From NCBI RefSeq assembly GCF_035440685.1, contig NZ_DAORMW010000003.1: 64,000 nt of DNA. The stretch is one strand, 5' to 3'. The notes beneath the pieces were generated by a model. It searched no databases and had not been told where the DNA came from. It saw nothing but the letters and a program-made list of their open reading frames with translations. Positions 18,807 to 26,837 of the stretch are shown here, piece after piece. The stretch is from Accumulibacter appositus (lineage in GTDB: Bacteria; Pseudomonadota; Gammaproteobacteria; Burkholderiales; Rhodocyclaceae). Made by a program: the position numbers and the translations under genes. The stretch's first letter is position 1; every line of letters starts with the position of its first letter.

Positions 18807-18923
18807 CCGCTTCGTTGAAGATGCCGGCAGTGTGGCGACTATTCCGCTCCGGCGCCATCGGGAAATCCCTTAGAAGCGACGGGAAAAATCCCGGTCGGCG
18901 ATCAGCCAGGCAATTCCGAAAGC

Positions 18924-19580
18924 TTACTCGGCGGCGGAAACCAGTCCGTTGCGAATAGCGTAGCGGGTCAGGCCGGCGACATCGTGAATGCCCAGCCGTT
19001 CCATGATCTGGGCACGATGCGACTCGACGGTCTTGGCACTGATACCAAGGTCGAAGGCAATTTCCTTGGCTCCGTGCCCCGCGGCGATATGGCACAGGAT
19101 CTCGCTTTGGCGAGGTGTCAAGGCGTCGGCCGGTGGGGGATTGCCGCTGACGCGGGCAAGGTAGCCGTCGACCACCTGCCGCGAGACGCTTGGCGACAGC
19201 CAGTTTTCGCCGCGCATCACCGCACGTAGCGCGAGTTCAAGTTCGACCGGCGCGGCGTCCTTGATCAGGTAGCCGACGGCACCGGCCTGCAGTGCCTGCA
19301 GCACGTACTCGGCGTCGGCATGCATCGACAGAACCACCACCCGCACCGCCGGCTGGCGGCGGTGCACTTCGGCGGTCGCCACCAGCCCGTTCATGTCTTT
19401 CATGGCAATGTCGATCAGCAACACATCCGGCAGGCATTCGCCGACGCGAGCGATGGCAGCACCGCCGTCGTCGGCTTCGCCGACCACTTCAACGCCGTCG
19501 AAAGCAGCGAGCAACGAACGGAGACCGGCGCGCACCAGGCAATGATCGTCGGCGAGAACGACACGGATGCACTCGCCCAT
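18924..19580 (-). CDS. NarL/FixJ-family response regulator
   Basis: A 218-aa transcription regulator. Receiver about residues 5-120 with VVLADDHCLVRAGL, phospho-Asp in LLIDIAMKDMNG and Lys in YLIKDAAP. LuxR-type helix-turn-helix about 150-210 with LTPRQSEILCHIAAG and IAFDLGISAKTVESHRAQIMERL. Its ATG overlaps the stop codon of the upstream HisKA_3-type kinase by 1 nt, the classic pairing for this family, so that kinase is its likely partner. Target genes are unknown. Confidence 0.93.
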   Translation of the reverse strand: MGECIRVVLADDHCLVRAGLRSLLAAFDGVEVVGEADDGGAAIARVGECLPDVLLIDIAMKDMNGLVATAEVHRRQPAVRVVVLSMHADAEYVLQALQAGAVGYLIKDAAPVELELALRAVMRGENWLSPSVSRQVVDGYLARVSGNPPPADALTPRQSEILCHIAAGHGAKEIAFDLGISAKTVESHRAQIMERLGIHDVAGLTRYAIRNGLVSAAE

Positions 19581-21610
19581 CAGCTCTCTCCAGACAAGGG
19601 CAGGGTGACGCGCAGCTCGCTGCCGACGCGCTGCGCGGGCTCCGAAAGGAGCTCCAGATGGCCGCCGGCAAGTGCCGCCCGCTCCTGCATCGAAAGCAGG
19701 CCGAGGCTCTTGCCGCGCGCTGCACCGGCCAGGGCAAGGGCCGCATCGAAGCCACAGCCATCATCCCGCACGGACAGCGTCAGCGCGCCTTGCGCCAGCC
19801 GCAACTCGAGCACCACCACGGTCGCACGGGCATGGCGGACGATGTTGTTCAGGGCTTCCTGAGTGATGCGGAAGAAGGCGATGGCAGCGTTCTCGGGCAA
19901 GCGCGGCAGGGCATCATCGGCGACGAAGCGGGCCTCGAGTCCGGCCTGCCGACAGGTGTTGTCGAGATGCGCACGCAGAGCCGCCACCAGGCCCAGATCG
20001 TCGAGCTGCGGCGGGCGTAGCTCGACTGACAGGGCGCGCACCCGCTGCAGCGTCCGGTCGGCGATGTCGGCCGCCTCGCGGATTTCCTCGAGCTGTTCGC
20101 TCTCACTCCAGCGGGTCATGCCCAGCAGCACGATCTTGATCATCGTCAAATTCTGCCCGATGTCGTCGTGCAGGTCGCGGGCCAGGCGCCGCCGCTCGTC
20201 TTCCTGCACGCCAATGAGTCGTGCCGAGACCTCGTGCAGGCGTTCGAGTGCGCTGCGCAACTCGGCCTCGGCGCGCTGCCGCCGTTCATCGGCGCTGAAC
20301 TTGTCGAGCGCGAACGAGACGTCGCTGGCCAACTCGGCGAGCAGCTCGATCAACTCCTCGTCAAAATAGCCGACTTCGCCGGCGTAGAGGCTGAGGACGC
20401 CGACCACCGCGCCACCACGGTGGATCGGGAATACCGCCGAGGCGGCAAGGCCCGCCGCCCGAGCGCGCTCCTGCCAGGGGCCGGTACGCGGGTCGCTCAC
20501 GAAATCGTTGCAGATCGCCGGGCGATCTGCACGCATGGCCGCGCCGTCAGGGCCGTGCCCCTCCGCCCGCTGCGCGTCGATCGAAATGCGCAGCCCGCGC
20601 AGGTATTCGCCGGCCATCCCGGAATCGGCAACGACGCGGATCCAGCCGTCACCGTCGAGCAGGCCGATCCAGGCACCGTCCACTTCTCCGTGACGGACGA
20701 CGATTTCGCAGGCGCTGGCCAGCAAGGCCTCGACCGATCGCGAGTGCATGATCGCCTGATTGGTCTGGGCAAGGGCGTTGAAGAAGCCGCTCAGCCGCCG
20801 CAGGCGCCGCTCGGCGTCCTTGCGTTCGCTGATGTCGCGGGCAATGGCAAAAATCCCCACCGTCTCGCCGGCAATTTGCAGACAGCCCTTGGTCGTCAGA
20901 TAGGTGCGCTGACCGCCCTCGGCGTCGGCGAGGACTTCTTCGCAAGTCTCGGTCGCCGCGGCGGACAGCAGGCGCTGATCTTCGGCGCGGAGACGTGCCG
21001 CGGTCGCGGCCGGGAAAAAATCCTCGTCACCATGCCCGAGAATGCCCTCGCGCTGGCGACCCAGCAAGTCCTCGAAAGCCCGGTTGCAGAGGAGATAGCG
21101 GCCGTCCAAATCCTTGGCGAAGATGCAGTCGGTGGAGCCTTCGACGAGCGCCTCCAGCGTTGCCGCCAGCTCATCGATGCGTCGCTCCTGACGCTCGGCC
21201 TGGCGATGCAACAAGGCCTCGTGCTGATGCCGCTGCAGCGCCAGTTCGATGGCCAACTGCAACTCGCGGTCGTTATAGGGTTTGATCAGATAGGCATGCG
21301 GCGCGGTGACGCGCGCGCGCGCGAAGCGCTCCTCGTCGTCGTAGGCGGTCAGATAGAGCAGCGGCACGCGTTGCTCGCCGACGATCACCCGCGCCGCGTC
21401 GATGCCGTCCACTGCGCCAGGCAGGACGATATCCATCAACACCAGGTCGGGCCGGTCACGCGCCGCCGCAGCCACCGCCTCTTCGCCGGAGGCTACCGGC
21501 CCGGCGACGGCGTAACCCAGCGCAGCCAGACGCAGCGCCAGAGCCTGGGCAACGAGGGAGTCGTCCTCGACAATCAGAATGCGTTTGCCCGCCGGCACGC
21601 TTGTGTTCAT
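19580..21610 (-). CDS. REC-PAS-GAF-HisKA_3 sensor kinase
   Basis: A 676-aa soluble NarX/UhpB-type kinase with an N-terminal receiver: ILIVEDD, phospho-Asp in LVLMDIVLPG and Lys in YLIKPYND. Then a short coiled linker, PAS (about 150-260), GAF (275-430), HisKA_3 with the phospho-His in RRRLARDLHDDIGQNL, and HATPase_c with the N-box near ITQEALNNIVRHA and the G-box SVRDDGCGFD. ATG at 21610 is used; the frame stays open to 21931 but that part is shadow of the Hpt gene. It overlaps the Hpt gene by 4 nt and the NarL-type regulator by 1 nt. The receiver lets it accept phosphate or modulation from the Hpt/receiver proteins before it. Confidence 0.9.
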   Translation of the reverse strand: MNTSVPAGKRILIVEDDSLVAQALALRLAALGYAVAGPVASGEEAVAAAARDRPDLVLMDIVLPGAVDGIDAARVIVGEQRVPLLYLTAYDDEERFARARVTAPHAYLIKPYNDRELQLAIELALQRHQHEALLHRQAERQERRIDELAATLEALVEGSTDCIFAKDLDGRYLLCNRAFEDLLGRQREGILGHGDEDFFPAATAARLRAEDQRLLSAAATETCEEVLADAEGGQRTYLTTKGCLQIAGETVGIFAIARDISERKDAERRLRRLSGFFNALAQTNQAIMHSRSVEALLASACEIVVRHGEVDGAWIGLLDGDGWIRVVADSGMAGEYLRGLRISIDAQRAEGHGPDGAAMRADRPAICNDFVSDPRTGPWQERARAAGLAASAVFPIHRGGAVVGVLSLYAGEVGYFDEELIELLAELASDVSFALDKFSADERRQRAEAELRSALERLHEVSARLIGVQEDERRRLARDLHDDIGQNLTMIKIVLLGMTRWSESEQLEEIREAADIADRTLQRVRALSVELRPPQLDDLGLVAALRAHLDNTCRQAGLEARFVADDALPRLPENAAIAFFRITQEALNNIVRHARATVVVLELRLAQGALTLSVRDDGCGFDAALALAGAARGKSLGLLSMQERAALAGGHLELLSEPAQRVGSELRVTLPLSGES

Positions 21611-22002
21611 TTCTTGGCTCCCGAGAGGACGGCGGGCAGTGTCGTGCCGACCGGCGGCGACCTCTCCGCCGCCGCCCTCAGCGTTGTCAGAAGGCGATCG
21701 AAGGTCACCCCGGCGGCGCCCACTCGTGCGGCCGGATCGCTCTCCAGCTGGCGGGCCAGCGCCTCCATCTGGAGAGCCGTTGCGCCTAGCGCGGAGTGAC
21801 CGAAGGTGCCGGCAGCGCCGGCGAGACGATGTGCGGCGGCAGACAATTCGCGCAGTGCAGCTTCTTCCCAGCCCTGGCGAAGAAGCTGCACCGCAGCCTC
21901 GATCTGGCCCACTCGCGCCGGCAAGGAGCACTCAAATTCCCTAGCAAGTTCGGCCAGTTGGGCCGCCAGTTGCGCGGCGCTGTCGGCGGGCAGTTCAGGC
22001 AT
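21607..22002 (-). CDS. Histidine phosphotransfer (Hpt) protein
   Basis: A 131-aa helical Hpt protein. The phospho-acceptor His lies in AAHRLAGAAGTFGHSALG (about residues 68-85), matching the Hpt consensus H-[KR]-L-x-G-x-x-x-x-[FL]-G. It has no kinase domain, so it relays phosphate between receivers. The ATG at 22002 overlaps the end of the upstream receiver gene by 8 nt; the upstream in-frame extension to 22053 is shadow. Its end overlaps the REC-PAS-GAF kinase start by 4 nt. Confidence 0.85.
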   Translation of the reverse strand: MPELPADSAAQLAAQLAELAREFECSLPARVGQIEAAVQLLRQGWEEAALRELSAAAHRLAGAAGTFGHSALGATALQMEALARQLESDPAARVGAAGVTFDRLLTTLRAAAERSPPVGTTLPAVLSGAKK

Positions 22003-22384
22003 CGCGCGCCTCCCACAGCATGCGCACCCGATCGGCCAGTGCCATCGGATCAAAGGGCTTGGTAATCACCCCCAGAGCACCCTCCGCCTTGAGCGCCGCG
22101 ACCTCGCCGGGCAGCGCGCGTGCAGTCATGAAGATCGCCGGCACACACTCGGTTTCCAACTGTGCGCGCAAGGCGCGCAAGGTCGCCGGCCCGTCCATGC
22201 CCGGCATCATGACGTCGAGCAGCAGCAGATCGGGGACAAACTCGCGCACGCGTAGCAGCGCCTCATCGCCGGAAGCGGCGACCTCGACCTCGAAGCCGCC
22301 GACGGCTTCGAGCGCCAGCTTGGCGACCGTGCGAATATCGACTTCGTCCTCGACATACAGAATCCGTTGCAGGCTAGCACTCAT
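21995..22384 (-). CDS. Single-domain response regulator
   Basis: A 129-aa stand-alone receiver. ILYVEDEVDI supplies the acidic cluster, LLLLDVMMPGMDG the phospho-Asp, FMTARALPG the Thr position and VITKPFDP the Lys. The ATG has a strong AAGGAGAACAACA site. It lies directly after the CHASE hybrid kinase, separated by copy D of the dispersed repeat, and directly before the Hpt gene. The obvious role is a relay intermediate. Confidence 0.92.
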   Translation of the reverse strand: MSASLQRILYVEDEVDIRTVAKLALEAVGGFEVEVAASGDEALLRVREFVPDLLLLDVMMPGMDGPATLRALRAQLETECVPAIFMTARALPGEVAALKAEGALGVITKPFDPMALADRVRMLWEARDA

Positions 22385-22399
22385 TGTTGTTCTCCTTGA

Positions 22400-22596
22400 C
22401 GTGAAAGTCGCGTAGGCGACTCACGCGGCTCCCTTTTCCCCTCGCCTGAGAAGGCTTGGGGTGAGGCGGGGAGTTCAGGGAGCATGCTCCCTGCCCGGCG
22501 AGCGATGCCGGCGTGCACGCCGGACTGCGCACTGGAAATGAGAGGGGGCGGTCACGACGTTCATGATTTGGGCTGTGCCTTTGTGTCATCACCATT
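22400..22596 (-). repeat. Dispersed palindromic repeat, copy D (inverted orientation)
   Basis: A near-full copy in reverse orientation, running from GTGAAAGTCGCGTAGGCGAC (22401) to CATGATTTGGGCTGTG and the GTGTCATCACCATT end. It carries the perfect palindrome CAGGGAGCATGCTCCCTG (22476-22493). Its outer end overlaps the 3' end of the CHASE hybrid kinase gene and encodes that protein's last residues (GDDTKAQPKS-stop). It separates the kinase from the next relay gene. Confidence 0.85.
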
Positions 22597-25548
22597 GAGG
22601 TTCTCCTTCCGCTTTCCTATCTCTTCTTCGTCTGCCATCGCCGGCTGCGTCAGCTCACGCACGATCTGTACCAGCCGCTCGTTGGAAGTACGCGACTTGA
22701 CGAGGCTGGCAGCGACCGCCTGCTGCGTATCGAGCCGCATCTCGGCATCGCTGGCAGAAAAGACGACCACCGGTGGCGGATGGGCCAAGTCCTGGATCAC
22801 TTGCAGTAGCTCCAGCCCCGAGCCATCCGGCAGGACGAGATCGAGGATCACCACATCGAAGCTCCGCGTGGCCAACTCCTCCCTGGCAGTTGACAGCGTA
22901 CGCGCGCCGACAATTTCTGCCAGGCAACCGAACTGGGCAGCCACGATGTGCACCAGATCGGCGTCGTCCTCGACATGCAGAATGCGCGCGCGCCGCGACG
23001 CCGGCCCGTGGATTGCCCGCTTCAGCGCGGCAGCAAGTCGCTGCGCATCGACCGGCTTGTCAAGCCAGTCGACCACCGCCAGCGCGCCTCCGAGCGCCGG
23101 GGTCGCCAGGTCGGGCGACCCGGAGACGACCACTACCGGCACCTGAAAACCGCCCTTGGCGGCACGCAAGCTGGTCAGCAGGTCGACGCCGCTCTCATCG
23201 GGCAAGCCGATATCCAGCGTCATCGCCGCGTACTGACGGCTGCCAAGGAGATCTCTGGCCATCGCCGCGCTCGAAGCGTGATCAACCTGGTAGCCGGCGC
23301 GCGTCAACAATGTCGACAGAATCTGCGCGATGTCGCCATCGTCCTCGCAAACGAGCACCCGCGGCGCCTCGCTTGCCGGCTCGCCGTCAAGCTCGCTGTC
23401 CGCCATTGCTGACCTCGCCAGCGGTGCAATCTCCGGCAACTCGAACCAGAAGCAGGCGCCGTGACCTGGTTCGCTGTTGAAACCGATTTCGCCGCCCATA
23501 CGCTCGACCAGCGCCCGTGAGATCGACAAACCGAGACCGGAGCCACCCTTGGCGCGCGTCGTCGACCCGTCGGCCTGCGAGAACTTCTCGAAGATTCGCG
23601 CCCGAAACTCCTCCGGAATCCCCGGACCGCGATCGACGACCTCTATACGCAGGCGATCGCCTCGCCGCTGCAAGGAAACATCGACCGTCTCCCCGGACGG
23701 CGAAAACTTGGCGGCGTTCGAGAGCAGATTGGCAAGCACCTGCAGGAAACGATCGGCGTCAATGCGCGCCTGGCCCTCGTCGGCGAGGCGCGCGACGAGT
23801 TCGATGCGCACCTCGTGCTGTACGGCAAAGCCCTGGTTCGCCTCGATTGCCTGCTCGATCAAGGGCAGCAGCGGCTGCGTCGCGAACTGGAAACTCATCC
23901 GGCCCGAGGCGATTCTTTCGATATCGAGAATGTCGTTGATCAGATCGACCAGCCGGTCGCAGTTGTTGGCGGCGATGCCGATCAGCGCTTTCGCCTGCGT
24001 CGGCAGTTCGCCCGCCAGACCACCATCGAGCAGACCCAGCGAACCACGAATCGACGTCAGAGGCGTGCGCAATTCATGACTGACGGTGGCCACGAACTCA
24101 TTCTTGAGATGCTCCATTTTCTTGCGTTCGGTGATGTCGTGCGCCAGACCGATGAAGCGACGGCGATCATTCACGATCACCTCGGTGACCGCCAGCTCCA
24201 TCGGAAAACAACTGCCGTCGGCCCGCTTGCCGAGCACTTCGCGACCGATACCAATGATCTTGCGCACCCCGGTTTGCCGATAGGCACGGAGATAGCCGTC
24301 ATGCTCGTCGGTGTAGGGCGCGGGCATCAGCATCTTGACATTGCGCCCGAGTACCTCCTCGGTGGCATAGCAAAAGAGTTTCTCGGCGGCCAGATTGAAG
24401 CTTTCGATCAGCCCCTGCTCGTCAATGGTGATGATCGCATCCAGCGTATTGTCGAGCACTGCACGCGTCCGGGCCTCCGATTCGCGCAGTTCGTGGGTCA
24501 TCCCGTCGGCCAGCTTGAGGGCGCGCGTGCGCGCCCCGGCAAAGGAGTGCAGGAGGGCAAAAATCAACACGCTGATCAGCGTACCACCGGCGAGAACGGC
24601 CGTCGCCCCGCGCTTGACCGCGGCCGGCACCTCGGCAGCATCGATGCGCAGTCGCCACTGCCGACCGGCAAAGTCGAGCAGCCTCGTGCTGACGAAGGGC
24701 GCAGGCGAGGCCTCGCGCTGCGACGCCGTCGGGTGCAGCAGGGGCTGCACATCGGCAGCGCTGCCAGCGGCCGTGCCAACGCGCCCGACATCATCGATAG
24801 CCAGGTCGAAACGCTGCGCATCGTCGCCGAAAACGCCGCGAGCGAGGTCCTCCATGCGAAAGGCTGCATACACGACGCCGAGGAAGGCATCCTGCCGCTC
24901 TTCCGTGGTCGCTATCGGCGCCCCATTGCGATAGATCGGCACCATCAGCACAAAGCTGGTCTGCCGTCCGGTTTCCTGGACCAGCGTTATTGGCGCTGTG
25001 GCCGCAGCTGCGCCCGTTGCTCGCGCACGCTCGGCAGCATGTCTACGCGCACTTTCGCTGAGTAGATCAAGACCCATCGCGGCTTCGTTACCCTGGGCCG
25101 GCTCAATGAACTCGATCACCAGATACTCCGGCCGCTCGCCCGGCGGGCGCACCGCAAACCCCGAATACCCCTCGCCAAGGAAGTGGCGATCCGAACGGAC
25201 TGCGTCACTGAACGCGTCGCGCTCGGCGAGCGTAACGCGGCGCGCGAAACCGACCACCTGAAAGCCGGGGAGGCGCTTCTTGAGTTCGAGTCGATCGATA
25301 TAGCGGTGGAACTCGCCACGGTCGACTTCGACCGAGCCGGCAAAAAAACCCTGCAAACCACGCAGAACGCCTTCGTAGGCATCGAGCCGCTTGTCGAGCT
25401 GCAACACACGAATCGCCGCAGCCTGTTCGAATTCGTGCCAGGCCTCGCTTTCCGCGACGCCGACAGCCCACTGTGCGGCCCAGACGGTCAGCGCCAGACC
25501 GCAGACCAGCGACAGCACTGCGCTCCCTTGAATGCTGAACAATGCCAT
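22561..25548 (-). CDS. CHASE-domain hybrid sensor kinase with two receivers
   Basis: A 995-aa membrane hybrid kinase. Membrane segment 1 about 8-28; extracytoplasmic CHASE domain about 45-280 (YEGVLRGLQGFFAGS, then FARRVTLAERDAF and PAQGNEAAMGLDL); membrane segment 2 about 318-338; PAS about 355-470; HisKA with the phospho-His in ATVSHELRTPLTSIRGSLG; HATPase_c with NLLSNAAKFSP, DRGPGIP and GSGLGLSI; then two receivers (phospho-Asp in MTLDIGLPDESG and VVILDLVLPDGSG). It lacks its own Hpt domain, which fits the separate Hpt gene downstream. CHASE domains sense small external molecules; the ligand is unknown. The final 11 residues (NGDDTKAQPKS) are encoded by the dispersed repeat. Confidence 0.93.
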   Translation of the reverse strand: MALFSIQGSAVLSLVCGLALTVWAAQWAVGVAESEAWHEFEQAAAIRVLQLDKRLDAYEGVLRGLQGFFAGSVEVDRGEFHRYIDRLELKKRLPGFQVVGFARRVTLAERDAFSDAVRSDRHFLGEGYSGFAVRPPGERPEYLVIEFIEPAQGNEAAMGLDLLSESARRHAAERARATGAAAATAPITLVQETGRQTSFVLMVPIYRNGAPIATTEERQDAFLGVVYAAFRMEDLARGVFGDDAQRFDLAIDDVGRVGTAAGSAADVQPLLHPTASQREASPAPFVSTRLLDFAGRQWRLRIDAAEVPAAVKRGATAVLAGGTLISVLIFALLHSFAGARTRALKLADGMTHELRESEARTRAVLDNTLDAIITIDEQGLIESFNLAAEKLFCYATEEVLGRNVKMLMPAPYTDEHDGYLRAYRQTGVRKIIGIGREVLGKRADGSCFPMELAVTEVIVNDRRRFIGLAHDITERKKMEHLKNEFVATVSHELRTPLTSIRGSLGLLDGGLAGELPTQAKALIGIAANNCDRLVDLINDILDIERIASGRMSFQFATQPLLPLIEQAIEANQGFAVQHEVRIELVARLADEGQARIDADRFLQVLANLLSNAAKFSPSGETVDVSLQRRGDRLRIEVVDRGPGIPEEFRARIFEKFSQADGSTTRAKGGSGLGLSISRALVERMGGEIGFNSEPGHGACFWFELPEIAPLARSAMADSELDGEPASEAPRVLVCEDDGDIAQILSTLLTRAGYQVDHASSAAMARDLLGSRQYAAMTLDIGLPDESGVDLLTSLRAAKGGFQVPVVVVSGSPDLATPALGGALAVVDWLDKPVDAQRLAAALKRAIHGPASRRARILHVEDDADLVHIVAAQFGCLAEIVGARTLSTAREELATRSFDVVILDLVLPDGSGLELLQVIQDLAHPPPVVVFSASDAEMRLDTQQAVAASLVKSRTSNERLVQIVRELTQPAMADEEEIGKRKENLNGDDTKAQPKS

Positions 25549-26025
25549 TTACGACCTCCGCCGCCAGCCCGAGCAAGCGCCGCACGCAGCCGCCACCTGC
25601 GCGGCACATGGCGCCCGCCCGGGCACGACCATTGAATAGCCCTTCAGCGAGTATAGGTGCGGCAGTAAACAGCGGTCAATCAAGGTTTTTGCAGGTGGCG
25701 TGGCGATGGCGCCCGCAGCAGCGCGTGCTGCTCGCGACGCTGCTGGTCTGCCACCACCTGAGCGATCGGCAACTTGTTTGCGCATCGCCTTTCGCGCACA
25801 CTGGCGACCTTGACGCTCACGACTGTCGCGACGCCCCAGGTGATGAAAGCCATGACCGCCGCCCTTCACTTGCAGTGCGCATTCCGGCTTGCACGACGGG
25901 ATCGTTCGCCGGGCAGGGAGCATGCTCGCTGAATTCCCCGCCGCCCCCCAAACCCTTGTCGCGCAAGGAGAGACGGGAGCTTCGCGCGTCGCGTACGCGA
26001 CTTGCACGTTGAAGGAAAACCGCGC
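25549..26025. other. 477-bp intergenic region
   Basis: Divergent start region of the CHASE kinase (minus) and yaeQ (plus). The right 200 bp is copy E of the repeat. In the left part I see only a GC-rich imperfect hairpin around 25711-25745 (CAGCAGCGCG ... CGCTGCTG); no gene or clear promoter is identified. Confidence 0.4.
25811..26009 (+). repeat. Dispersed palindromic repeat, copy E
   Basis: A full-length copy: GGTGATGAAAGCCATGACCG, CACTTGCAGTGCGCATTCCG, CGTTCGCCGGGCAGGGAGCA and the perfect GTCGCGTACGCGAC palindrome at the right. The central palindrome has one change (CATGCTCGCTG). Its right end runs into the GAAGGA ribosome-binding site of yaeQ, so it forms most of that gene's leader. Confidence 0.8.
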
Positions 26026-26601
26026 ATGGCACTGAAAGCGACCATTTTCAAGGCAGAACTCACCGTCTCCGATACCGATCGCGGCTACTACGCCACGCAC
26101 GCGCTGACCCTCGCCCGCCATCCCTCCGAAACCGACGAACGGATGATGGTGCGCCTCCTGGCCTTTGCCTTGCATGCCAGCGACAATCTGCAATTTACCA
26201 CCGGGCTGTCCACCGAGGGCGAACCCGACCTTTGGCAAAAATCGCCCAGCAATGAAATTGATCTATGGATCGATGTCGGCCTGCCCGACGAAAAGCAGCT
26301 GCGCCGGGCCTGCGGCCGCGCCCGGCAGGTCGTCGTCTATGCCTACGGCGGCAACAAGGCGAGCATCTGGTGGGCGAAAACCGGCGCCGCGCTCGCCCGC
26401 TGCGACAACCTGACAGTCTTCGCGCTGGCGCACGAAGCGACGGGCGAACTGGCCGCGCTGGCCGCGCGCGGCATGAACATCGCCTGCATGGTCAGTGATG
26501 GCGAGATATGGCTGAGCGACGCAACGAAGAACGTCGGCGTCGAGCCGACGGCGTGGATGACTGCCCGCCCTGGCAAGCACGCGGCAGCAAACGCGCGCTG
26601 A
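26026..26601 (+). CDS. yaeQ: YaeQ family protein
   Basis: A 191-aa protein of the YaeQ family, conserved in proteobacteria, with a PD-(D/E)XK nuclease-like fold but unsettled function. Family stretches are present: ATIFKAELTVSDTDRGYY at the N-terminus, HPSETDERMMVRLLAFAL with the conserved Glu, GEPDLWQ and IDLWIDVGLPDEKQLRRA with the Asp/Glu...Lys pattern, and VVYAYGG. Start ATG at 26026 has GAAGGA at good spacing; an upstream in-frame ATG (26002) lies inside the dispersed repeat. It is monocistronic as far as can be seen. Confidence 0.92.
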   Translation: MALKATIFKAELTVSDTDRGYYATHALTLARHPSETDERMMVRLLAFALHASDNLQFTTGLSTEGEPDLWQKSPSNEIDLWIDVGLPDEKQLRRACGRARQVVVYAYGGNKASIWWAKTGAALARCDNLTVFALAHEATGELAALAARGMNIACMVSDGEIWLSDATKNVGVEPTAWMTARPGKHAAANAR

Positions 26602-26837
26602 GCGCGGCCGGCGCGAAGCCGAACAGCGCCTGCCGGCCCTCCCATGCCCCCTCACAGATCGACGCCCTTCTGCGCGCGCATACCGGCACGATTGACTTGG
26701 CGACCTCCGAGAGCATTCCCGAGCCCGGCAGCGTGGCGATGCTGACGCTTTCCATTCTCGCCCTGGCAGCCGGAGTCCAGCTGGCGCACAGCTCACCAGA
26801 CCTGCGCCGCGTCGCCAGGCATGAGCGCTGCCCGCGC
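26602..26837 (+). pseudogene. Possible PEP-CTERM sorting-signal relic
   Basis: In the gap between yaeQ and the AbiEi-like gene, the plus-strand frame encodes PEPGSVAMLTLSILALAAG at 26718-26774, the shape of a PEP-CTERM exosortase signal (PEP motif plus hydrophobic helix), with Arg residues further on. The frame has no plausible start of its own and runs on into antisense of the next gene, so if real it is a decayed C-terminal fragment. Chance resemblance cannot be excluded. Confidence 0.3.

Noticed and set aside
20168..21799. 543-aa plus-strand open frame
   Set aside because: It is antisense to the REC-PAS-GAF kinase and Hpt genes. High GC removes stops on the opposite strand; no motif or start signal supports it.
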